NCBI GenBank assembly: GCA_905234685.1
Contig: CAJOIR010000011.1
Span: forward strand, 1 to 53,568
Direction: 5' to 3'
Source: Paludibacteraceae bacterium
GTDB taxonomy: Bacteria; Bacteroidota; Bacteroidia; Bacteroidales; Paludibacteraceae
DNA: 53,568 bases
The position numbers were made by a program, and so were the translations under genes. How positions within the stretch are numbered: the first letter of the stretch is position 1; each line of letters starts with the position of its first letter. The notes beneath the pieces are model-generated. The model worked only from the letters and a program-made list of their open reading frames with translations, ran no database searches and was not told where the DNA came from. Shown one piece after another: positions 27,301 through 35,300 of this stretch.

Positions 27301-28673
27301 CACGTGTAAGTGCTGTCTATGTAAATCCCGAGGCAGAACTTATGATAATTGAAGGTGTCACTCTGACGGCGGAGAGAATAGTGTTGCGTACCGACTCTTT
27401 GAAGGCAGCAAGGCTGACAGACAACGGTACGATAGAGGCTGATGTATATTACGGTAGGACAGAGTGCGCAGCAGGCATGCCGCACGCTATAGCCATGCCA
27501 TACGATGCAGACCTTCATCATGCGGTCTTCTCACATGGTGCAGAAGCAGTGCATGGCATTGACTATAAGATATATGAATACCGAGGGTCACGCAGACCTG
27601 ACGTGAGTAAACACGACACAATGCTCATCAGCGGCAATACGCTGGAGGCTGAACGCGGTTACTATCTTAGTTCGTTGCACGACTTCTACACTGAGTATCT
27701 TTTCCCTGTTGACCTTGGTAGCAACGATGGTAGCGGACTGGTGGCTGTTCACGACAACACCTCTGCAGTGAGCGAGCAGGACAAGGGCTGGAACTTCATC
27801 TCCTCCCCGTATGCATACATGTATGAATGTCTTGTTTCGGACACTCACCCTGAGAATGCCGTCAAAGTAAACCGAATCAGAGATGACGGCAGGAGTTTCG
27901 TGCAGTATGCGGCAGGAGCAATAGAGCCGGCTTTGCCGTTCTACTGTCAGGCTGCTGCTGACGGATATATCGACTTCTCCAACGACAACTTGGACTATTC
28001 GACGGAGAAGACAAGTACGCAGTGGGTAGAACTTTGCATGCGTCACTCGTCAAGTGGGGTTCAGGATTTCGTAAACATCTATTCACACCCCGATAAGTTT
28101 ACCGATTCTTACCAGCGCGGCTACGATGTGGTGAAACTGAGTCTTGATGGGGCAGACGCATTGCTGTATGTGGCAGCCTCTTACGGCGACCTTGCCTTTG
28201 CAGCGGTTGCGGACAGTATGCTCACTGCAGGTCTCACACTTTCAGCATACTGCGGTCTCGAGGGTATGGCTGCAATCAGTCTGAACGATAACTCTTTGAT
28301 AGAGCGTATCGACACCCTCTGGCTGTACGACACTATGCTCGGACAAAAGGTCAATCTGCGTCAAGAGGAATACACATATCACGCAGAGCAAGGCACTGCA
28401 AGTGCACGTTTTATTCTCAAGGCAGTGCTTAAGGACAATGTAGGCAGCAGTGTGGACGCTGTTGCGGACAACTCTGTGTCGGTGTGGGTGGCAGACAGAC
28501 ACGTCTGTCTGTCAGGTGTAAGCGAAGGCATCACCGTGCGCTGCTTCAGTGTGTCGGGACAACTGACTGCCTCTGCCTGCTACAGCGGTGAAGTGCTGAA
28601 ACTGCCTGTGCCCGCTGCAGGTGTATATATCATCAAGGCAGGCGAGGATGTGAGAAGAGTGGTGGTTGAATAA
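21357..28673 (+). CDS. Giant exported protein (2438 aa) with beta-helix-like region, InlB-type repeats and T9SS-type tail
   Basis: The signal peptide (MLLCLVMLSAGIIPVSA) suggests that the true start could be ATG 21423 (MKSIQSAAI) rather than 21357. Residues about 450-1050 are a Gly/Ser/Thr/Ala-rich region with recurring GG-TV, SSGKL and TGGEI turns about 35-45 residues apart, like a right-handed beta-helix. Residues about 1643-1855 are three InlB B/Flg_new-type repeats (VTFRNYDGTVLQ, FSGWKP, AQYAS and variants). The end (RCFSVSGQLTASACYSG..., GVYIIKAGEDVRRVVVE) is a T9SS type A-like sorting domain. A role in adhesion or as surface cover is inference. It starts an operon that continues with the genes at 28704 and 32370. 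Confidence 0.9.
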   Translation: MLERVMIMTRNIIYGLQVVRRIMKSIQSAAICRAEMLLCLVMLSAGIIPVSAAEKTFYATANASAVGGGLVAVNLGTVPTSALSAEDASVDSWKVTGSTAMLTTSHTFTYGFLAEPQDGYWFVAWYQNEQCTVQKATTASYTEDITSTSTSASSPAVLDRWALFRPVGIQNATTVSLSPTNPSASADEYTGSVSFTTTNADSQTDFQTPQFKPMAGNGTFSVESWQYADNTVTVQYRFRGKGHFGSDSNPRTRRNSASLEVTSKGGESTGKCFFSAHFPDIQISSGAGEDAGEGYNVTTAVDNKKQSNADFTVEWADDEADFTAEFADIQGGGQWKVLSISYTPQSQQNGTVHVSYEFDPQNNEGVHTAGLTLTAITGASLNLSLKAQAEKVAMYDAEVIVGTDTTRYAALSEALAAANTHTGCTLRLLRNIPNKSAADISSTMKVTTSMTIDLNSFTLSSSSLSASMPCLIELDGSDATLRITDTRIGGSLKAKGGSASEVCAIRVSRGILLLEGGTVSIENTSTDASASATALALAGGTTLQVSSGKLQATCAAGSATGIFVAHTEAGAFVMTGGEIAVSGKEAVYGIHAQCDDLTINPAKPHISLSSVKLSATAESNAYTVRTEGAVALMISSGSYTAVATDKRAYAVYSEGSVTVDGGTLQAVAATSQAGALSVIKGTGTVSAGTMTAEAATTDANGLYVAGGTKVFVRGGSFSASLTCEDIEAKATGARVAVDGELEAQGGLFSVQTAHKNCKHVSHAGLIAGIRALDNSSLLLQNADIRATSVDDNLNDVFGIFTQGTAKCLISGCNIYVNAKDHGAWGVGLRGGVSVNTTVAKADILSCKVTVSARQVAYGLSVGGVQEMNILNAEVQVANAVGNAKGISANGGYITIVNPQVTVIDGQGATAYLSNTYSAGIYNSSKSAYLQGGRISVTGNAGYSNSLMGILNEGYLTVEGNPFVEAKSAKGYATAVCNGYGDVSTEILSGKFLASDATNMSSIGSEYGDYAFLVKGGCFSHNDNLKYCLPQGYSIAELPVTSAEYQEGCRYQVLPTTDTGVEVCRTGGTGFTTLEEALEYTIRNKNRQHVICMTADYMLPEGDYTLPQNATLLVPYKTGSGKGADTPVGLTADRTNKAGTPAAFRTLTLAKGANLTVYGTIEASAQQYVQTDNTGRVNGAYGLIVLEAGSHIDLESGSALYAWGYVTGKGTIDAKRGATVLEQFELGDFKGGGVTNAMLNNGQKIFPVTHYFYQNIETSITYHAGASAVAHTGAFVDGGAMGTDTVMTIVGINGSSALFLMDAADDSENTWVRKQYDPASDRTVYTVNSGAMLGYLNINIGNVNLDSRRYILPIASNMSLVLNYGEMSLTQDSYFMPGAELTIGKEATLKIPAGKVLCLVDKEQWNTGYPKPWYVWTAAYSPTRGASVRESMKTSMASVPSARIMVSGAIEVAGSLYTTASGADICSSASAAGRVVMRTTAPATVSTKLNICTNDCGFNSSKNAYTWQFNAYNLTSARLHNQDGSYAQTAGSAKDEVWVYMAADGGAKWVKHTESGCFIKSDDGKYYVHASDMVEVKPAPASNHVYVSMTGTRNFVWDENCQWWEVSYYPTDEGYRKALKADHNGVYNCFEYDAAAGCWKRKTVSVTWSIGGKTTTTEVPYGSVPEWHGAAPQQAATASAYYTFAGWCADSPSGTFYSKATALPVATKSVTYYARFEQDKYRYTVTFRNYDGTVLQASRYESGTMPQYEHTPYRPATLTTEYEFSGWKPQLRTVTDTATYTAQYASSPRRYAVLFLNHDGTLLSRSEAEYGSVPQYKGAIPQHEADAYYSYEWEGWVPALSEVTADQVYTAVYEQKERETGYRLDIADMTPDGMTVNMNACPAFAAGTEWTLMVGDKAYTKADYEAGGRTDGTMLIPAADLTAGEEVLIEMRGADGSTESHYRCLLPLAISTPKTTDDISLDSRYRSVLYVNKGAKLTVSSDTRVSAVYVNPEAELMIIEGVTLTAERIVLRTDSLKAARLTDNGTIEADVYYGRTECAAGMPHAIAMPYDADLHHAVFSHGAEAVHGIDYKIYEYRGSRRPDVSKHDTMLISGNTLEAERGYYLSSLHDFYTEYLFPVDLGSNDGSGLVAVHDNTSAVSEQDKGWNFISSPYAYMYECLVSDTHPENAVKVNRIRDDGRSFVQYAAGAIEPALPFYCQAAADGYIDFSNDNLDYSTEKTSTQWVELCMRHSSSGVQDFVNIYSHPDKFTDSYQRGYDVVKLSLDGADALLYVAASYGDLAFAAVADSMLTAGLTLSAYCGLEGMAAISLNDNSLIERIDTLWLYDTMLGQKVNLRQEEYTYHAEQGTASARFILKAVLKDNVGSSVDAVADNSVSVWVADRHVCLSGVSEGITVRCFSVSGQLTASACYSGEVLKLPVPAAGVYIIKAGEDVRRVVVE

Positions 28674-28703
28674 ACAGACTTCAAAACCAAAATATCATAT
28701 AAG

Positions 28704-31700
28704 GTGTTTAACAGGCGTATGGTCATAGGGTTTGTAGGTATGATGAGCGTGGCAATGCTGCTTCTCATCTTCTTTGACTATGTCATAGAAGGGAGCCTAC
28801 AGTATTTGCCTGAAGAGCCTGTTGTTACGCCGAAGATAGGGTTGCCCACTAAACCTATGAAGAGTGTGAACACATACAAGCCTTATGCTCCGCAGGTGGT
28901 TCGGCCTGAGAGAGAAGTGCTTCCTGCATTGCCTCAGCCGGCGCTTCCGCTTGCTACGCACTCAGTCGGCAGGACTCACTCGTACGGCACTTTGGTACCT
29001 CAGCCTGTTCTGCCTTATGCTCAGACTTCAAGTGTCAGACACAATGACGCAGAACCGGCAACGCCTACAGGGCAGTTGACCATGATACCTTTGTATGTTG
29101 CACCTGCCGTGCAGGGTATGGCTGCCATTGCCCAGGCACAACAGCAGCCCAAGGCAGACAACGCTGAATACACTGCCTATCGGCTTCGTAAGGCACCGCC
29201 TACTACTGCCGAAAGTTGGACAAACTGGTACAATGAGTGGCAGAGCACTACAGGTGGAACGGGTGGAATAGACGGCTTCGAAGCATGGTGGGTGTCCCAC
29301 TATGGCGGTAGCGGCTGGAATCCGGAACTCTTCAGCGAGTGGCGCGACTGGATAACAGGACAGTGGTTCAATCCTGACCCTGCACCTGTGGGTGACGGAC
29401 TTGCCTTGATGCTTGTTCTTATGACAGTATATGCTGCATGGTTGCTTCGCAGAAGACATGCAAAGAAATGGTTGGCGGCAATAGGGCTTGTAGTGGTATC
29501 TTGCGGCTCGATGAAAGCACAGGGTATTGACTTGTGGATAGGTAGTAGTGGTATAGAGTGCACTAATGATGATGCTCGTACCTATTTCACGTCCCTGTTT
29601 GAGAATCAGTTCCCTGATTTGTACAATCATACTTTCGATGTCGCTGGTACGAGTGCGGTGTTCGACAGCCTGTATCTCGTCACGCCGATAGACGACGAAG
29701 TATTTACCATTGTGTTCGGCAGAGATGGCAATAAGTACAAGTGGGCAGGCGAGGCGGATGCAGTCAACGATGGTAATCGTATAATAAGCAATGTTGATGG
29801 CAAATATCTGTATTTCTCAGGTACTTGCCGTAATGCCTCTGCAGGCACAGGCGTTGAGCGTGAGGGCTTCTTCCAGATTGAGGGGCATGAGGCTGAGAAT
29901 GTCCATCTGTGTCTTGGCGGCTTGAATATCAAGACCAAGCCAAAGTCTGTGTCCATGTCGTTTAACGACATGATGAAACCTATGCATGGTATGTCTTGCC
30001 CTGTAGTGATATCTACCGACGCTGAGACTGACAACTTCCATGTGTGGTTCCATGTCCGTGGTGAGAACATACTCACTGGTGGCGCAAAGACACAGATAAA
30101 CGCTAATGACGGAAAGACCTCCACACAACTGCTGGCCTCTATTATTGACATGGTGGGTTCTCCTGTTGCCATACGTCCTATGGCAGAGTTGCGTAATGAC
30201 TATATGGCTCAGAAAGCACAACTTCACTTCGATGACCTTTGGCCTGTCTCGGCTGCAGATCGCACTTTCACAAAACGTGTCAACGGCATGCTTGACTTGG
30301 CTGTTGAGGACAACTTGGGCACTCCTGCTATCGACCTCGGCAATGCCAACGGCTCGTGCATGTTCAATGGAGGTAGGTATGTCATGCACGCTCCTTGCTC
30401 CAACAGCATGTTCTATGTCTGCTCTATGTCTGTTTGCTACAAGATGATGACGCTCAGTGGAATGTCCTTTCTTGGTGTGGGCAGTTCTATGAGTACCGGT
30501 AGCAGTGAGGACGAGAGCAGAAAGTATTTCAACGACGTAATAATCAATGACGGCACTTTCACCACCCATACTGCAAGCACTGACGCAGTTAACAAGGGTT
30601 GGTACAGGAAGATGACAGACCTTAGGCTGCCTTATAACACCAAGATTGAAGGAGGTACGTTCAACAACTGCGATGTATATGCCTGTGATGCCTCCGCCGA
30701 ACATGGTATCGCTCCTCAAAACTCTGCCGGCAAGCGTCTGTGCAGGGTGGAGCGGACGGTCGAGGCTACTGACATTGACCCTGTTCTTAAAACCAAGAAA
30801 ACACCTGTAGCCGGCTATGGCTCAGAGAGTCTAACACCTACTGATGACAACAAGATATTCATATATCTTCCTGACCAAGACTGTGAAGACAAAGATGAAG
30901 ACTATACGCGCAACTGGGTGACTGTCATCCCGAAAATGGGCTACGAAGGAGTGCTTACCATGGGAGGAGATGTGACAGTGTATGATAGGACGCTTGATGA
31001 CAAGCCGATGCACACATCATATATGCTCTATGCACGTCTCAACGACTACACCAAGAGAAACGCAGAGATAAACCTTGCTAACCACCACGTCAAGGTCTTG
31101 ACTGCCATTCAGGGGGCAGAAAACAAAGAGTTCTCAGGCATTACCAATCCGGGTACTTTCACTATTGACAAGGCGATTTACATGATGCTATCCTTCAATT
31201 CCAACGAGTGGAACACTCTTGTCGCGCCGTTTGATGTGCATCACATATATGTGCTTGAGACTACCGATACACAGAAGCAGACTGCCGAGTCGCTTGACGA
31301 CTTCCTGATCCGTCAGGGCACTGCCGATGGAGAACTGGCACAGACCATTGTCACCAGTCTCTGTCCTGACATACTCTCTGGCAAAGGCTCCGGCGTGGAT
31401 ATGACGTTGTCAGATATATGCACACAACAACTTGGCAAAACTCCATTTGAAATCAATGCATACAACCCCAATGTCTTAGGGCACGATGCCACATATTCTC
31501 ACTTCTACCTCTACAGACAGAAGCATAAAGCTGGCGCCGATGATGACGAACTGGCAGAAATAGGGGTAGGGGAGTGGGATTTGCGTACCGATTCTGATGC
31601 CACGCAGTTCAGCAGGATTGGTGAGCGTTGGGACTATGTTACACCTAATAACGGTGTATGGATGAGACGTGGCAGAATTTACAGCATCTTCCTCCCTGCG

Positions 31701-32288
31701 GACAACAACCGTTACTGGGATGGCAAATATCTTATATTCGAGGGTCTAGGCCCGCAGACATTAAACAACAGTCACACTCCGCTTGTTTCAGGTGATGCAC
31801 CTGACGACCAGACTGTTGTGCTGCAAGGTAACAACACTTTCCATAACGACACTATGCACACAACACTCTTCGTGCCTGTGCGAAAGGAAAACACTCAGGA
31901 GTATGACTTTTTGCGCAAGGAGGCAAGTGAGAAATATATCAATTTGCCCGGTCAGGTCTATGCAGTGGTGAGTGATAACAATATTGACAAAGTGGACATG
32001 ATAACACGCAACGGTATGATTGTGTGGAGAAAGGAAAATACTGAGAATACCGGTCTGGCTGCAGTTGAGGACAATATGCTCGCTGTCTCTATGGCTGAAG
32101 ACGCGATATGTATGCAGGCGTTTGTGAAACAGGAGGTCGCCGTCTTCGCTGTTGACGGTACGCTACTCTGGCAGGGCACCCTGCCGGCAGGTGCGACACA
32201 CCGTCTGTCCGTTTCCAATGGTGTGTATATAGTTCATTGTGTGGACAATACAAAGCATGTGACTTATAAGTACGTGATAAATAATTGA
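28704..32288 (+). CDS. Fusion protein: PVGD-tail module + internal signal peptide + surface domain + T9SS-type tail
   Basis: The 1194-aa product starts at GTG 28704 or ATG 28719. Part A (1-251) has an N-terminal membrane anchor (MLLLIFFDYVIEG), a Pro/Gln-rich stretch, a Trp-rich region, then PVGDG (228-232), a hydrophobic span and RRR (249-251), the same plan as the whole 335-aa protein at 12762. Directly after come HAKK and a second signal-like segment (WLAAIGLVVVSCGSMKAQG, 256-274), with a lipobox-like VVSC and a possible signal peptidase I site. Part B (about 275-1050) is homologous to the C-terminal half of the 1867-aa protein (WNTLVAPFD near 834, YWDGKYLIFEG near 1005). The end is T9SS type A-like (AVFAVDGTLLWQGTL...GVYIVHC). 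Confidence 0.88.
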   Translation: MFNRRMVIGFVGMMSVAMLLLIFFDYVIEGSLQYLPEEPVVTPKIGLPTKPMKSVNTYKPYAPQVVRPEREVLPALPQPALPLATHSVGRTHSYGTLVPQPVLPYAQTSSVRHNDAEPATPTGQLTMIPLYVAPAVQGMAAIAQAQQQPKADNAEYTAYRLRKAPPTTAESWTNWYNEWQSTTGGTGGIDGFEAWWVSHYGGSGWNPELFSEWRDWITGQWFNPDPAPVGDGLALMLVLMTVYAAWLLRRRHAKKWLAAIGLVVVSCGSMKAQGIDLWIGSSGIECTNDDARTYFTSLFENQFPDLYNHTFDVAGTSAVFDSLYLVTPIDDEVFTIVFGRDGNKYKWAGEADAVNDGNRIISNVDGKYLYFSGTCRNASAGTGVEREGFFQIEGHEAENVHLCLGGLNIKTKPKSVSMSFNDMMKPMHGMSCPVVISTDAETDNFHVWFHVRGENILTGGAKTQINANDGKTSTQLLASIIDMVGSPVAIRPMAELRNDYMAQKAQLHFDDLWPVSAADRTFTKRVNGMLDLAVEDNLGTPAIDLGNANGSCMFNGGRYVMHAPCSNSMFYVCSMSVCYKMMTLSGMSFLGVGSSMSTGSSEDESRKYFNDVIINDGTFTTHTASTDAVNKGWYRKMTDLRLPYNTKIEGGTFNNCDVYACDASAEHGIAPQNSAGKRLCRVERTVEATDIDPVLKTKKTPVAGYGSESLTPTDDNKIFIYLPDQDCEDKDEDYTRNWVTVIPKMGYEGVLTMGGDVTVYDRTLDDKPMHTSYMLYARLNDYTKRNAEINLANHHVKVLTAIQGAENKEFSGITNPGTFTIDKAIYMMLSFNSNEWNTLVAPFDVHHIYVLETTDTQKQTAESLDDFLIRQGTADGELAQTIVTSLCPDILSGKGSGVDMTLSDICTQQLGKTPFEINAYNPNVLGHDATYSHFYLYRQKHKAGADDDELAEIGVGEWDLRTDSDATQFSRIGERWDYVTPNNGVWMRRGRIYSIFLPADNNRYWDGKYLIFEGLGPQTLNNSHTPLVSGDAPDDQTVVLQGNNTFHNDTMHTTLFVPVRKENTQEYDFLRKEASEKYINLPGQVYAVVSDNNIDKVDMITRNGMIVWRKENTENTGLAAVEDNMLAVSMAEDAICMQAFVKQEVAVFAVDGTLLWQGTLPAGATHRLSVSNGVYIVHCVDNTKHVTYKYVINN

Positions 32289-32304
32289 TATATATATAAT
32301 ATTA

Positions 32305-32354
32305 AGCGGACGTTCCGCTACCCTTGAACTAATCAACTGCCTTCTCATAGGCAG
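32305..32354 (+). promoter_or_regulatory. Two small intercistronic hairpins
   Basis: AGCGGA/TCCGCT (32305-32319) and CTGCCT/AGGCAG (32337-32354) are perfect 6-bp stems in the 81-bp gap between two co-directional giant genes. There is no T-run, so they are more likely RNA-stability or processing elements than terminators. No promoter is visible in the gap. Confidence 0.4.
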
Positions 32355-32369
32355 ACAATATAAAGAAGT

Positions 32370-35300
32370 ATGAAAAAGTTGATTGTATTAGCGGCTCTCT
32401 TGTTGAACACAGTATATATGTTCGCCGTTTCAGGTGTCTCATGTCAGGACCCGATTGAGGTTGACACTGCCTATAGCGGCAGTTTTACCGCAGGTGAATA
32501 TTGGTTTACTGCCACTACTGCATCTTTGCCTCTTACGTTCTACTTCTACCCGGACGATACTGTCGCTCCGGCTCCCGACGTTTATCTCGACCTTACCTGT
32601 ACTCCCGGTGTGTACGATGATACCATAATCTCCGGTATGATTGCCTCAGCAGGCGACTACAACCTCTCGTTTCCTATGCACGAGACACCTAAAAAGGAAT
32701 ATGACGGCGACAAGATACGCTACCGTATCACTTATGACCGCAACTACAGAGACATGCTTTACAACTACGGAGTCACGTACCCTGTTGCGGCTTATGTGCA
32801 ACTGCTTACCTACACATCGGGCAATGTCTATATTGTAAGTGAGTCAATCAACACACGTTGCCGTGATTATGTCAACACGTTTGGCATGGATATCTCGCTG
32901 CTTATTGCGCCCGACGACTCGGTTAACGTGTATATGTGGCCTATTGGCAATTGGATAAACAAGAGTTATACCATCACCTGGGAGAGCGAAGGCAGACTTG
33001 ATTTCTACGACGGCACCGACTGTGTACTCAGTCGTACTCAGCGCGTCCGCGACCAATTCATTATGCCTCACGACAGCATACGTATGGATAAGCGTCGTGC
33101 ATCGGCGTGGATTAACGACATCTACCAGACTGAACTCTATGTGCGCCTCTATGCAGAGAAAGAAGGCCTGCTGCATATACGTAGCTTCGAGGAGAAAACA
33201 GAACTCCTTGAGTTTGTTGTGGCGGGTGTAAAGGCGGTGATTGACAACGAGAACATGAAGATATATGCCGTCCTGCCGAAAGGCACTAACCGCAACAATG
33301 CCATACGTGCTGCCAAGACCGAGGGTACTATAAAGTACAGAGCATACAACGGAGAGGTGCCTGTATTCGACTATCAATGCACCAAGATGACTCTCGGTAC
33401 CCTTGTCTATAGTCTTGGTAACATTACTGTTGCAAAGAGCGAAGGCAGCACCGACGCTACGCTGAGTGCTGTCCTGATTGACGGTGACACTCTGCAAGGC
33501 TTCGCCTCCAATACGGCTGATTACAGTGATGTGGAGGTAGGTACTGAGCAGCCTCAACTGAGCGTTGTCACTTCCGACACGGCGGCTACGGTTACCATAA
33601 AGCAGGCAACATCGGTGCCCGGCACTGCCACTGTTACAGTCACGGCGGAGCAGGGCAACAAGCAGACTTATACGTTCCGCTTTATCAAACGGCGCAGTCG
33701 GAACACTTCTCTCTCTGCTGTGTTTATCGATGGTGTGCCTTTGGAGGGCTTCTCTGCTGAGACGCATCACTACCGCATGTACGTGCAGAATCTGCCTGAG
33801 GTGACAGCAGTTGCAGCCGACTCACTTACTGCCGTTGTCATTGACCAGGCTAAAAACGTCCCTGGTTTTGCGCAGATATTCCTTACTGCCGAGGCTGGCA
33901 ATACCGACAGTTACACTATCAATTTCTCCATTGACCCCCGTATTCAGCAATGTGCCGAGAGTGCGGAACTGATGCAGTGGAACAAACCTGTCAGTGTAGA
34001 TGAGGATGATGTGTTGCGAGTCCCAATAGGCAGACCTTCGCTTGACAACGACACTGCCAACTGGGCAGGACGGCGCATAGCGTTCGCTTGGTCAGGCAGT
34101 AGCAACCTTCATGTCTATGTAGGTACCACATGTCTCTTTGACCCGCAGTCGCCTGACAAGACGCTTATTGACAGCTTTGATGTTGTACTTCAAAAAGGTG
34201 AGAACCGCAGAGTGGCGTATCTGACAGCCGAACAGACCAAGGCTCTCGGCAGGCACTCTATTGACGGCACTCTCTATCTTCGCTTTGTGAGTGCAACAGA
34301 GGGGCAACTTACGGCAGAAGACTGGACACCCGACTGCATGAACACTTCAACACTCATAGATGTCAATTCTGACACCTATTTTCCTCCCCGTCATAACTCA
34401 GAAAACGTGTATAAGTTATATCTGCCTGACTGGAAGGACAAGCAGGTGACATTTTACTGGGAGGGCACTGAAAATGTGAAGCTGTTCTTGTCCTACAGCA
34501 ACACTTGCAAGTTCAAACTTCAGGTAAACACCTGGTATCCTGTGGTTGAGGAGATGACTGTCAATGCCAACGACTCTGTTGTGTGGACAGTTGCTAAGGT
34601 GAAGAAGGTCATCAACGACTGCTATATGGGCGATTTCCTCTACATTCGTTTCTGGACTGAGAATAAGGAAGGTACGCTTCACGTCAGACAGACAGGCGGC
34701 AAAGTGCCCGAGTATGTTATAACATGGCTGACGGATGAAGGCGTGAAGATTGATACTACTCACGTCTTACAAGGGCAAATTCCTGTGCATAAGGATATGA
34801 CAAAGTCAAATACGGCTGAATATACCTACACTTTTGCAGGGTGGATGCCTGCTCCTGTCCCGGCTACTGAGAATGCCACCTACAAGGCAGTGTTCACGGC
34901 TATAAAGAATAAGTATGTTATACAGTTTAAGAATGACGATGGCACTGTGCTTCAGACTGATACGTTGGAATATGGTACGATGCCTGAGTACCGCGGTGAC
35001 AGTCTCTTGAAGCAGAGCACTGCTCAGTATCACTATGCCTTTGCCGGTTGGCAGCCTGCTGTTGACACGGTTCGTGCCAACACAGAGTATATTGCTGTAT
35101 TCAGTGCGGCGGTGAATAGATACGAAGTACGGTTTGTTGATGAAGACGGTACACTACTCCAGACTGATAGTGTGGAATACGGTATGTTGCCTGAATATAG
35201 AGGTGCAGAACCTCATAAAGAGAGTACGGCACAATATTACTATACTTTTGCAGGGTGGGGGACAGACTTGTCGGCAGTGACTCAGAATATTACATACACA

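Noticed and set aside
21465..28502. Many long minus-strand ORFs opposite the 2438-aa gene
   Set aside because: They are Cys/His/Arg-rich, lack starts with context and promoters, and the plus frame has a signal peptide, domains and tail.
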